Positions 52,804 through 61,076 of a stretch of DNA of 61,076 bases are shown in pieces; position 1 is the first letter of the stretch; each line of letters starts with the position of its first letter. Under the pieces are notes generated by a model. It was given only the letters and a program-made list of their open reading frames with translations. It searched no databases and was not told the DNA's origin. The position numbers and the translations under genes are program-made. The DNA is from Pantoea sp. Brub. Lineage in GTDB: Bacteria; Pseudomonadota; Gammaproteobacteria; Enterobacterales; Enterobacteriaceae. The DNA lies in contig VOQV01000006.1 in NCBI GenBank assembly GCA_016642085.1, positions 1 to 61,076 on the forward strand, given 5' to 3'.

Positions 52804-53654
52804 TTAAAGTGATAATATTTTTACCCAGAGATAAAGATGAACCTTTTTTTTAAGAAAAAGCTCTATGTCTTTGCGTGCTTTAGTACTAATAACCTTAATT
52901 TTACTTCCTTTATTACCTATTAGTATTTTTTTTTGACTATTTTTTTTAACTAAAATTAAACTATTTATATAGTATTCACCATTATGATTAATAAAAATTT
53001 TTTTAATTACAATATTAACAATATAAGGTAATTCATCACCAAGTAAACGCATTACTTTTTCACGAATAATTTCTGAAATAAAAAATGTTTGAGGATAATT
53101 AGTCGTATATTCTTTAGGAAAGAAATGTTCTGTTTTTGGTAGTTTTTTTTTAATAATATTGATAATTATTTCAATATTTTGACCATTTTTAGCACATATA
53201 GGAACAATTGCAATAAAAGTTACTTTGTCATTTAAAAATTTAATATGAGGTAATAACTGTTGTTTATTTTTTATATGATCTATTTTATTAATAGCCAATA
53301 TTATTGGAATATTTGTAGCAGATATTTTATTTAGTAAAAATTCATCATCACTAGTCCAATGTATGCTTTCTATTACAAATATTATTAATTTAGTAGTATC
53401 ACTGAATATGTTATTATTAAAGTCTTGTGTTAATATGGTAGTTTTTTTTTTAAACAAATACCAGGTGTATCTAAATACATTATTTGATATTTATTTTTAG
53501 TATACATACCCATAATACAGCAACGTGTAGTTTCTGCTTTAGAAGAAGTAATAGAAATTTTTTTTCCTAGTAATTTATTAAATAATGTAGACTTCCCAAC
53601 ATTAGTTCTGCCAATAATAGATACAGAACCACAGTAAGTAATATTTTTATTCAT
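52804..53654 (-). CDS. era: GTPase Era, interrupted by a one-base frameshift at an A10 run
   Basis: Era binds the 3' end of 16S rRNA and is essential for 30S maturation in E. coli. The first frame (ATG 53654) encodes the P loop GRTNVGKS (15-22), the switch region and DTPG (62-65). It then enters ten A (complement of 53442-53451) and stops at 53430. The other frame continues with [12 protein letters not shown], the G4 motif NKID and the KH domain with [20 protein letters not shown]. Eleven A would join them into about 283 residues (E. coli 301, C terminus shorter). Neither piece alone has all GTP-binding motifs. The start overlaps the rnc stop (ATGA), as in E. coli. Confidence 0.93.
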
Positions 53655-54331
53655 TCTATTCCTAAAATAGTTAATGCTTTTTCAGCAGCGGCTTGTTCTG
53701 CTTTACGTTTACTAAATCCTATACCTATGATAGGTTCATTAATTCCAGTTATTTTACAATGAATCGTAAATTCTTGATCATGAGCTTCTCCTCGAACAAG
53801 TACCATTAAATAAATTGGTAATGGTAAATGTTGACTTTGTAAATATTCTTGTAGACGCGTTTTGTAATCTTTTTGTTTATCTCCAGGACTAATTGCATCC
53901 AACTGAATTTTATACCAAGCTAAAATAAGTTTTTCTACAGTATTTATATTACTATCAAGAAAAATACTTCCAATTAATGCTTCTATAGTATCTGCTAGAA
54001 TAGAAGCACGTCGATATCCTCCACTTTTTAATTCTCCTGTACCTAAATTTAAACACTCACCTAAATTAAATTTTCGAGCCATTTCTGCTAATGTGTTACC
54101 TCTTACTAAAGTAGCACGCATGCGACTCATATCTCCTTCATTAACATATGGAAATTGATGATATAAAAAATTTGTAATTACATAGTTCAAAATAGAATCA
54201 CCAAGAAACTCAAGACGTTCATTATGTCTACTATTAGCACTACGATGTGTTAAAGCTTGATGTAAAAGTTCTAAATTAGTAAACTTATAATTAAGTTTTT
54301 TCTGAAGTTTGTTAATCAAAAAAGAGTTCAT
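53651..54331 (-). CDS. rnc: Ribonuclease III
   Basis: RNase III cleaves double-stranded RNA, processing the rRNA precursor and some mRNAs (pnp in E. coli). The product is 226 residues, the E. coli length, with the signature [16 protein letters not shown], a second acidic site in [15 protein letters not shown] and the C-terminal double-stranded RNA-binding domain (about 150-226). It overlaps era by four bases and lies downstream of lepB and lepA. rnc, pnp and deaD together suggest that rRNA and mRNA processing is largely kept. Confidence 0.98.
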   Translation of the reverse strand: MNSFLINKLQKKLNYKFTNLELLHQALTHRSANSRHNERLEFLGDSILNYVITNFLYHQFPYVNEGDMSRMRATLVRGNTLAEMARKFNLGECLNLGTGELKSGGYRRASILADTIEALIGSIFLDSNINTVEKLILAWYKIQLDAISPGDKQKDYKTRLQEYLQSQHLPLPIYLMVLVRGEAHDQEFTIHCKITGINEPIIGIGFSKRKAEQAAAEKALTILGIE

Positions 54332-54436
54332 ATAATTCTAATTTAATATCCATATATTTTATATAACTTTGCACTACAAATTTAAATTATTTAATCCAGT
54401 GCTTGATGTTATTAATATTACAAAAGTTATGATCAA

Positions 54437-55372
54437 TTATTTAATTAAACCTATTCTATTAAATCTAATTCCAGTTGGCCATTGATTTTCTTGTTTTTTT
54501 AAACTCATCCAAATAAAAACTGCTTTGCCAATAAAATTTTGTTCTGGAACAAATCCCCAATATCTACTATCAGCACTATTATCTCGATTGTCACCCATTA
54601 CAAAGTACTGATTATTAGGAACTACCCAAGTAAATAATTGTTGACCTGGTTGATGATAATACATGTCAATAGTATTTTCTACTTTATTTGTTAATAATAT
54701 TTCATGAGAAATGTTATCAAGCATTTCTTTACGTTTATTGAAACAAATATTATTATAAATAACTGCATTGTGGTTCATTTGACAAATATCATCTTTATAA
54801 TCATTATTTTTATGATTAATAAAATTAGTAGGTTTAACATTACTATAAGCAATTTTTAATGATTTATCACATGCATGATTTATTCCACAATTAGGATGAA
54901 TAGTTAATTGTTTAGTATAAGGATTATAAATAATTTTATCTCCTGGAATGCTAATAATACGCTTAATATAATTTATGCTGGTATCTAATGGATATTTAAA
55001 TACTACAATATCTCCTCTTTTAGGTTTTCCTAATGAAATTAATGATGCTTGATTAAATGGATTCTTAATTCCATAAGCAAATTTTTTAACTAAAATAAAA
55101 TCACCAGCCAGCAATGTAGGCATCATAGATCCAGAAGGAATTCTAAATGGTTCATAAATAAAAGAACGTATAATAAATACAATTAATAATGTTGGAAATA
55201 ATGAAGATAATGTTGTAATCCAATTCATAAAAAGAAAATTCATTTGTAAATCTTTATTAATTAAAAGATTTACAAAATATTTTATTTTATATTTCGTAAT
55301 GTTTATGATCCAAATAATACCTAAAATTAATGTGGCCATTGCTAATATCAAAGAAAACATGTTACTATTCAT
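54437..55372 (-). CDS. lepB: Signal peptidase I
   Basis: LepB removes signal peptides from exported proteins at the outer face of the inner membrane. The 311-residue product (E. coli 324) has two N-terminal membrane helices (about 5-25 and 55-72), the catalytic Ser82 in RIPSGSMMPTL and Lys137 in YIKRIISIPGDK, and the GDNRDNSADSRYWGFVP box. The region between box D and the GDNRDNS box is shortened and Asn rich. It begins 15 bases after lepA, the E. coli arrangement. Slt and BamB in this window would depend on the export route. Confidence 0.97.
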   Translation of the reverse strand: MNSNMFSLILAMATLILGIIWIINITKYKIKYFVNLLINKDLQMNFLFMNWITTLSSLFPTLLIVFIIRSFIYEPFRIPSGSMMPTLLAGDFILVKKFAYGIKNPFNQASLISLGKPKRGDIVVFKYPLDTSINYIKRIISIPGDKIIYNPYTKQLTIHPNCGINHACDKSLKIAYSNVKPTNFINHKNNDYKDDICQMNHNAVIYNNICFNKRKEMLDNISHEILLTNKVENTIDMYYHQPGQQLFTWVVPNNQYFVMGDNRDNSADSRYWGFVPEQNFIGKAVFIWMSLKKQENQWPTGIRFNRIGLIK

Positions 55373-55387
55373 ATTCTATGAAATCCT

Positions 55388-57187
55388 TTATTCATTTTTA
55401 TCAATATGCATAATTGCAAAAAACGCTTCATGCGGTATTTCAATATTACCAATTTTTTTCATTCTTTTTTTACCATCTTTTTGCTTTTGTAATAATTTTT
55501 TTTTCCTAGTAATATCTCCACCATAACATTTTGCAAGAACATTTTTGCGTAATTGTTTAATAGTAGAACTAACAATAATATTATTTCCAATTGATGCTTG
55601 AATTACAATATCAAATTGTTGTCGAGGAATAATATTTTTTAATTTTTCAATTAAATTTTTTGTAATATATTTTGCATTATCTTTATGAGTAATTAATGTT
55701 AAAGCATCAATTTGCTCAGAATTAATTAAAATTTTAATACATACCATATTAGAAGGTTTAAAGATCTTAAAATTATAATCTAAAGAAGCATAACCACGTG
55801 ATATAGATTTTAAACGATCAAAAAAATCAATAATTATTTCTGCTATTGGTATATCGTAAATTAATAATGCTTGATCTCCTTGATAGCTTATCTTAAGCTG
55901 AATTCCTCGTTTTTGAATGCATAATTTAATTACATGACCTAAGTATTTTTGTGGTGTCAAGATATGACAAGTAGCAATTGGTTCACGTATTTCTTTTATT
56001 GTGTTTTGTAAAGTAAGTAATTTTATAGGATTAGAAATATAAATAATTTTACCATTTAATATTTCTACTTCATAAACAACTGTAGGTGCAGTTGTAATTA
56101 AATTAAGATTGTATTCACGTTCTAATCTTTCTTTTATAATATCCATATGTAGTATACCTAAAAAACCACACCGAAAGCCAAATCCTAAAATATTTGAACT
56201 TTCAGGTTCATATATAAATGATGAGTCATTTAAGCTTAGTTTTTTAAGTGCATTACGGAATGATTCTTGCTTATCTTGATTAGTAGGAAATAAACCTGCA
56301 TAAACCTGAGGTTTGATTTTTTTAAAACATGATAAAGCAACTTTAGTTGAATTATTAACAGTAGTAACTGTATCGCCGATTATTATACCTTTAATATCTT
56401 TAATAGAACATACTAACCATCCTACTTCACCATAACCTAATTTGTCTTTGTTAATTTTTTTAGGCGTAAAAATACCTAATTTTTCTACATCACCTACATA
56501 TCCAGTGCTCATAAACTTAATTTTACTGCCTTGAAATATAGTACCATTCATAACTCTTACTAATAATACAGTTCCAAAATATTTATTAAACCACGAATCT
56601 ATAATTAAAGCTTGTAATGGACTATTAGATTGACCTATAGGAGAAGGAATATCTAATACTAAACGTTCTAGAACATCTATAATACCAATTCCTGTTTTAG
56701 CTGAACATTGTACTGCTTTGCTAGCATCTATACCTATAATATTTTCAATTTCTTTAATTACACGATCTGGATCAGCAGATGGTAAATCAATTTTATTTAA
56801 AACTGGTATTACTTCCAAATTCATATCAATTGCTGTATAACAATTAGCTAAAGTTTGTACTTGTACTCCCTTAACAGCATCAACTACTAGTAAAGCACCT
56901 TCACAAGCAGAAAGTGAACGCGATACTTCATATGCAAAATCTACATGTCCTGGAGTATCAATAAAATTAAGTTGATACACTTTATTATTTTTTGCAGTAT
57001 AGTTAAGAGTTACACTTTGTGCTTTAATAGTAATTCCACGTTCACGTTCCAAATCCATTGAATCCAGAACTTGTGAGGACATTTCTCTATCTGTCAAACC
57101 TCCACAAATCTGAATAAATCTGTCTGATAAAGTTGATTTGCCATGATCAATATGTGCAATAATTGAAAAATTTCTTATTTGATTCAT
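55388..57187 (-). CDS. lepA: Elongation factor 4 (LepA)
   Basis: LepA is a translational GTPase that acts on stalled or initiating ribosomes. With ATG 57187 ([19 protein letters not shown]) the product is 599 residues, exactly the E. coli length. The in-frame extension to 57238 has no counterpart. G motifs [20 protein letters not shown] and SAK are present, followed by EF-G-like domains II, III and V and the LepA-specific C-terminal domain with [25 protein letters not shown]. No clear ribosome-binding site is visible. An 820-base gene-free stretch lies upstream. Confidence 0.97.
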   Translation of the reverse strand: MNQIRNFSIIAHIDHGKSTLSDRFIQICGGLTDREMSSQVLDSMDLERERGITIKAQSVTLNYTAKNNKVYQLNFIDTPGHVDFAYEVSRSLSACEGALLVVDAVKGVQVQTLANCYTAIDMNLEVIPVLNKIDLPSADPDRVIKEIENIIGIDASKAVQCSAKTGIGIIDVLERLVLDIPSPIGQSNSPLQALIIDSWFNKYFGTVLLVRVMNGTIFQGSKIKFMSTGYVGDVEKLGIFTPKKINKDKLGYGEVGWLVCSIKDIKGIIIGDTVTTVNNSTKVALSCFKKIKPQVYAGLFPTNQDKQESFRNALKKLSLNDSSFIYEPESSNILGFGFRCGFLGILHMDIIKERLEREYNLNLITTAPTVVYEVEILNGKIIYISNPIKLLTLQNTIKEIREPIATCHILTPQKYLGHVIKLCIQKRGIQLKISYQGDQALLIYDIPIAEIIIDFFDRLKSISRGYASLDYNFKIFKPSNMVCIKILINSEQIDALTLITHKDNAKYITKNLIEKLKNIIPRQQFDIVIQASIGNNIIVSSTIKQLRKNVLAKCYGGDITRKKKLLQKQKDGKKRMKKIGNIEIPHEAFFAIMHIDKNE

Positions 57188-58007
57188 GATATTAATTCTA
57201 CTAATAAATGGTCGTACATTATTAATTAAAATTATCAATTTTAAATGATAAGTGATACATTAAATATTTTTTAAAATATGAACATAATATATAAATTACA
57301 TATAAAATAAATATATTATATTTCTATAATTTTTAAATAATAATGTAATAAAAACATATACCTATTTTATTAAATAGGTATATTATAATTAACCAATTGA
57401 TATTTAAAACATGATTTTTATAATACTATTTAAGTGCAAATTAACAAGTTTACATAAATACTAATTCGTATTTATAATAAATGATCAAAAAATCAGCTCC
57501 ATAATATTATTATGCACATTAATGGATACAAAAAAATATTTTTTATATATCACTATATATATTATTAATTAATATTCTTTTTTTTAAATGAGTAAAACCT
57601 CTGTTCTATAGACATTATTATAAGATACAAAAAATAGATTTCACCCAATAGTTACATATTTATAGAAATATATCAAATATTGATGCATATCACGTATATT
57701 TAAGTATTTTATTATAATACAGTTATTTCATAATATATAAATATGCATATTAAATTATTTTAATTGTAAAAATATTTAGTTGTTAAATGTTATTAATTAA
57801 GATAATTTAATTTTTAAAAAAATCATAACAAATAATTAAACACAAATATTATGTGATAAAATTATTTTTTTATTTAATTTGATGAAGGTATAATCAATAT
57901 TTACATATCAATGAATACTGATAATAATCATTAATTAAATATTACAATTATATATTAATATAATTACATATATTGTAAGTTTTTTAAAAAATACTTTTTA
58001 ATACATT
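57188..58007. other. Large gene-free region between divergent lepA and nadB
   Basis: This 820-base spacer is where E. coli carries rseC, rseB, rseA and rpoE. I find no frame or motif resembling a sigma factor or anti-sigma factor, and no RNA gene. It contains a 12-bp-stem hairpin at 57356-57383 (ATATACCTATTT/AAATAGGTATAT with a four-base loop) and must contain promoters for two diverging genes, none clear enough to call. It is the longest non-coding stretch in the window and reads as a deletion and decay scar. Confidence 0.6.
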
Positions 58008-59624
58008 ATGAATATAAAAAAACATATATATCCTAAATACGAAAGTGATATTTTAATTGTAGGAAGTGGCATTGCTGGTTTATCTTTAGCATTGCGTTTA
58101 TCATGTACATATAAAGTAATAGTTTTATCTAAGTCTGTAGTTAAAGAGAGTGCTACGCTATATGCACAAGGTGGTATAGCAGCAGTATGTGATCAAAAAG
58201 ATCATATTGATTTTCATATTCAAGATACTTTAGTTTCTGGTGCAGGTTTATGTGATTATGATGCAGTTTCATTTGTTATTAATAATGCTCATTCTTCTGT
58301 AACATGGTTAATAAATAATGGTGTATCATTTGATATTGATTTTATGAATCAAGAACACAAACATTACCATTTAACACAAGAAGGAGGTCATAGTCATAGA
58401 CGTATTTTACATAAAGCTGATTGTACAGGACGTGAAATTGAAAATGTATTAGTGAATAAAGCTTTAAAAGACCATAATATTAGTATTTGCGAACATAGTA
58501 AGTTAATAGATTTAATCTTATCTCATGAAGTAAATTTATTAATTCCTCGCCGTGTAATAGGAGCTTGGATTTGGAATGATAATAAAAAACAAATAGAAAT
58601 TTTTTTTGCTAAATCAATTGTTTTAGCTACAGGTGGAGCTTCAAAAGTTTATAAATATACTACTAATCCTGATATTTCTACTGGCGATGGAATTGCCATA
58701 GCATGGCGTGCTGGATGTAGAGTAGCTAATCTAGAATTTAATCAATTTCATCCTACTTGTTTATTTTATCCAAAATCAAAAAATTTTTTGTTGACTGAAT
58801 CTTTAAGAGGTGAAGGAGCATTTTTAATACGACCTGATGGTTCTCGTTTTATGCAACATATTCATGACAAAGCTGAATTAGCTCCTCGTGATATTGTAAC
58901 ACGAGCTATAACAGAAGAAATAAAACGTCTAAACGTTGAGTGTATATATCTTAATATTAGTCATAAACCAAAAAAATTTATTATCAATCATTTCCCTAAT
59001 ATTTATAATAAATTATTAAAATTTGGTTTGGATTTAACAAAACATGCAATACCTGTTATACCAGCTGCACATTATACATGTGGAGGAATAATGGTAAATA
59101 AAAAAGGTCGTACTGACATAAATGGTCTTTATGCAATCGGAGAAGTAAGTTACACCGGTCTTCATGGTGCTAATCGTATAGCTTCTAATTCTTTGTTGGA
59201 ATGTTTAGTATATAGTCAATCAGCAGCTGAAGACTTAATGAAATGTTTACCTAAGAGAAATTTAATAAATATTATACCTGATAAAAAGAAAAGAATAATA
59301 AATGCTAATAATTATGAATTAGTGTATATCAAAAAACAATTTGAAAAAATTAGGTTAATTATGTGGAATAATGTTGGTATAATACGAACTAAAGAAAATT
59401 TAAATTATGCAAAATATGAATTGAGTTTATTAGAAAAAACGATTAATCAATATTATAATAATATTGATGTTTCAATTAATTTATTAGATATTCGTAATTT
59501 GTTACAAGTAGCTAATTTAATAGTACAATGTGCATTAAACAGAAAAGAAAGCAGAGGTTTACATTATATATATGATTATCCAAATTTATTGTCTAGTGCA
59601 TTACCAACAATACTATTACCGTAA
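58008..59624 (+). CDS. nadB: L-aspartate oxidase
   Basis: NadB is the FAD enzyme that oxidises aspartate to iminoaspartate, the first step of de novo NAD synthesis. The 538 residues (E. coli 540) start [24 protein letters not shown], with the dinucleotide-binding GSGIAG at 19-24. Also present are [13 protein letters not shown], the active-site [13 protein letters not shown] segment ([12 protein letters not shown]), [33 protein letters not shown] and HYTCGGIMV. nadA and nadC are not in the window. It is the first + strand gene after the long spacer that replaces the rpoE cluster. Confidence 0.97.
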   Translation: MNIKKHIYPKYESDILIVGSGIAGLSLALRLSCTYKVIVLSKSVVKESATLYAQGGIAAVCDQKDHIDFHIQDTLVSGAGLCDYDAVSFVINNAHSSVTWLINNGVSFDIDFMNQEHKHYHLTQEGGHSHRRILHKADCTGREIENVLVNKALKDHNISICEHSKLIDLILSHEVNLLIPRRVIGAWIWNDNKKQIEIFFAKSIVLATGGASKVYKYTTNPDISTGDGIAIAWRAGCRVANLEFNQFHPTCLFYPKSKNFLLTESLRGEGAFLIRPDGSRFMQHIHDKAELAPRDIVTRAITEEIKRLNVECIYLNISHKPKKFIINHFPNIYNKLLKFGLDLTKHAIPVIPAAHYTCGGIMVNKKGRTDINGLYAIGEVSYTGLHGANRIASNSLLECLVYSQSAAEDLMKCLPKRNLINIIPDKKKRIINANNYELVYIKKQFEKIRLIMWNNVGIIRTKENLNYAKYELSLLEKTINQYYNNIDVSINLLDIRNLLQVANLIVQCALNRKESRGLHYIYDYPNLLSSALPTILLP

Positions 59625-59713
59625 AATATTTAAAAAAATTATTTATTATGTGATTGCTGTATTAAACTTACATAAATAATTATTAAAAATAATATTTGAT
59701 TATCAATAAATAT

Positions 59714-60393
59714 ATGAATACACAATTAACTTGGCAACATGTTTTACATCAAGAAAAAAAAAATCTTATTTTATTAAAATACTACAATTAGTTCATAATG
59801 CACGTATTTCCGGTTCAATAGTATATCCTCCAAATAAAGATGTATTCAATTCTTTTCGCTTAACAAAATTAGAACACATTAAAGTAGTTATTTTAGGACA
59901 AGACCCTTATCATCAACCAAATCAAGCTCATGGGTTAGCTTTTTCTGTTTTACCTGGCATATTAGTACCACCTTCTTTAAAAAATATATATAAAGAATTA
60001 TCATCTAATATTTCTAATTTTAACATACCACACCACGGTTGTTTAGAAAGTTGGGCAACACAGGGTATAATGTTGTTAAATAGTATTTTAACAGTTGAGG
60101 ATAGTAAAGCCTATTCGCATGCAAAATTTGGATGGGAAATTTTTACTGATAAAGTAATTAAGATAATTAGTAAAAATTGTTTTGAAGTTATTTTTTTATT
60201 ATGGGGAAAATATGCACAAAATAAAGGTAATTTAATTGATCATAAAAAACATCATATATTATGTTCACCCCATCCTTCACCTAGATCTGCACATTTAGGT
60301 TTTTTTGGAAATAATCATTTTTTAAAAACTAATCAATTATTAATTAATTCTGGTAAAACTCCTATTGATTGGATACCTACTCTTTTAATATAA
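59714..60393 (+). CDS. ung: Uracil-DNA glycosylase, interrupted by a one-base frameshift at an A10 run
   Basis: Ung removes uracil from DNA. ATG 59714 opens [16 protein letters not shown], matching E. coli MANELTWHDVLAEEKQ. It then passes ten A (59754-59763) and, as written, runs to a stop after about 27 codons. With eleven A the frame becomes [11 protein letters not shown] and continues intact for a total of 226 residues (E. coli 229). All catalytic parts lie after the run: [18 protein letters not shown] with the active Asp, LLLNSILTV and [13 protein letters not shown] with the active His. An in-frame TTG at 59731 could start the second part, but has no ribosome-binding site and does not match the family. 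Confidence 0.93.
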
Positions 60394-60406
60394 ATACAAA
60401 ACACAA

Positions 60407-60422
60407 CCGCGTAAAAACGCGG
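60407..60422 (-). terminator. GC-rich terminator for grpE
   Basis: CCGCGT (60407-60412) and ACGCGG (60417-60422) form a six-base G+C-rich stem with an AAAA loop (TTTT on the minus strand). On the minus strand it is followed by TTGTGTTTTGTATTT. It lies 40 bases beyond the grpE stop, between the convergent genes ung and grpE. There is no T run on the + strand, so it is mainly a minus-strand terminator. Confidence 0.7.
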
Positions 60423-60461
60423 CTATGAAAAGTAATAAATATATTTATAAATATGTAAAAG

Positions 60462-61076
60462 TTAATTTTTACTTTTCGATACATTTACCATTGCTGGACG
60501 CAATAGACGTCCATTAAGCATATAACCATTCTGCATAACAGAAATGACATGATTAGGTTCAAAATCATCTGATTCAGTAGTAAACATAGCTTGATGAATA
60601 ATTGGATTGAATGGTATTCCTACCTTATCTACTACTTTTATACCAAACTTATTCATTACATTTAATAATGATTTTAATGTTAATTCAATACCTTCAATCA
60701 TTGATAATAATTTATTATCCGTCTTATCAGCTAATTTTAAAGCGCGTTCTAAATTATCAACAACTGGTAATAATTCATTAGCAAATTTTTCCAAAGCAAA
60801 TTTATGTGTTTTTTCTATATCATTTGCAGTGCGTTTACGCATATTTTCAATTTCAGCTTGTGCTCTAAGCTGTATATTACGCATGTTAGAGTCATATTTT
60901 TTTAATTGATTTTCAAGTTGAATAATACGTTCATTTAATTGACTGTCTATTGATTCAGTTGATTCAGTTGATTCAGTTGATTCAGTTGATTCAGTTGATT
61001 CAGTTGATTCAGTTGATTCAGTTGATTCAGTTGATTCAGTTGATTCAGTTGATTCAGTTGATTCAGTTGATTCAGT
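60462..61076 (-). CDS. grpE: Nucleotide exchange factor GrpE (5' end outside window)
   Basis: GrpE releases ADP from DnaK and acts as a thermosensor. The frame is open from its stop (60462) to the window edge. The dimerisation helix includes [20 protein letters not shown] and [42 protein letters not shown], then the beta-domain with [19 protein letters not shown] and [16 protein letters not shown], close to E. coli. The Met at 60884 is internal. Preceding Ile-Asp-Ser the N-terminal disordered region consists of at least 14 Thr-Glu-Ser repeats (60951-61076), quite unlike the E. coli acidic tail. The start codon lies beyond the window. Confidence 0.96.
   Translation of the reverse strand, partial: TESTESTESTESTESTESTESTESTESTESTESTESTESTESIDSQLNERIIQLENQLKKYDSNMRNIQLRAQAEIENMRKRTANDIEKTHKFALEKFANELLPVVDNLERALKLADKTDNKLLSMIEGIELTLKSLLNVMNKFGIKVVDKVGIPFNPIIHQAMFTTESDDFEPNHVISVMQNGYMLNGRLLRPAMVNVSKSKN
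60951..61076 (-). repeat. Tandem 9-bp repeat, 14 perfect copies, coding (Thr-Glu-Ser)n in GrpE
   Basis: TGATTCAGT repeats 14 times without a mismatch for 126 bases and reaches the last base of the window, so the true number may be larger. On the minus strand the unit is ACTGAATCA, read in the grpE frame as Thr-Glu-Ser. Perfect identity between copies, including third positions, points to recent expansion by slippage or to gene conversion. No other tandem array of this kind is seen in the window. Confidence 0.97.

Noticed and set aside
57510..57518. TTATGCACA, a match to the DnaA-box consensus, in the long lepA-nadB spacer
   Set aside because: It is a single site with no cluster of further boxes nearby; one match is expected by chance in 820 A+T-rich bases, so I do not call an origin.
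59731..60393. Reading ung as a gene starting at TTG 59731
   Set aside because: The first residues (MATCFTSR) do not match Ung, there is no ribosome-binding site, and the other frame upstream matches the family start exactly.
1..61076. CRISPR arrays, insertion sequences, prophage or toxin-antitoxin genes
   Set aside because: No spaced direct repeats, transposase motifs, terminal inverted repeats with target duplications, or phage genes were seen. The only tandem repeat is the 9-bp array inside grpE.

Overview
The window reads as a piece of the chromosome of an obligate, genome-reduced gammaproteobacterial symbiont of the kind found in insects. Base composition is strongly A+T rich in genes and spacers. 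Almost every gene is a housekeeping gene with an unmistakable Escherichia coli orthologue, and gene order follows E. coli in long blocks from which genes have dropped out. I see no phage, insertion sequence, CRISPR array or transferred island. The combination of biosynthesis, cell-envelope genes and long poly(A)/poly(T) tracts inside genes resembles lineages such as Blochmannia, but the sequence alone does not fix the genus.

Layout. Bases 1-12323 (+ strand): glmM (3' end), secG, tRNA-Leu(GAG), rimP, nusA, infB, rbfA, truB, rpsO, pnp, deaD. This is the E. coli glmM-to-deaD block without metY and nlpI. Bases 12519-25792: ridA, pyrI, pyrB, argI, valS, holC and pepA (- strand), then lptF, lptG, tRNA-Leu(CAA), tRNA-Leu(CAG) (- strand), holD and slt. 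This is the E. coli 96-100 min region, thinned out. Bases 25845-61076: purM, purN, ppk, guaA, guaB, der, bamB, yfgM, hisS, ispG, rlmN, ndk, iscS, suhB, one unrecognised membrane protein, glyA, purL, tadA, pgpC, acpS, pdxJ, era, rnc, lepB, lepA, nadB, ung and grpE. This is the E. coli 56-59 min region without xseA, rodZ, most of isc, recO and rseABC-rpoE.

Functions. The genes cover translation and transcription (NusA, IF2, RbfA, RimP, TruB, S15, Era, LepA, ValS, HisS, TadA, RlmN), RNA decay (PNPase, RNase III, DeaD), de novo purine and pyrimidine synthesis (PurL, PurM, PurN, GuaA, GuaB, PyrB, PyrI, Ndk), cofactors (PdxJ, NadB, IspG, AcpS, IscS), one arginine step (ArgI), and a real Gram-negative envelope (GlmM, Slt, LptF, LptG, BamB, LepB, SecG, PgpC).

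Main observations. (1) Three conserved genes, lptF, era and ung, are each broken by one base at a run of exactly ten A/T. Each becomes a full-length reading frame if the run has eleven, whereas ispG carries an in-frame run of ten. This fits rescue by slippage on homopolymers, or systematic undercalling. slt may have a similar fault at a run of nine in its signal peptide. (2) SuhB has lost catalytic metal ligands but is otherwise intact, which suggests retention for its rRNA antitermination role with NusA. (3) GrpE carries at least 14 perfect 9-bp repeats encoding Thr-Glu-Ser, running off the window. (4) A 331-residue four-helix membrane protein with an Asn-rich loop is the only unassigned gene. 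(5) Several gene ends carry long perfect or near-perfect palindromes, the largest 80 nt. (6) None of the three leucine tRNA genes encodes its CCA end.
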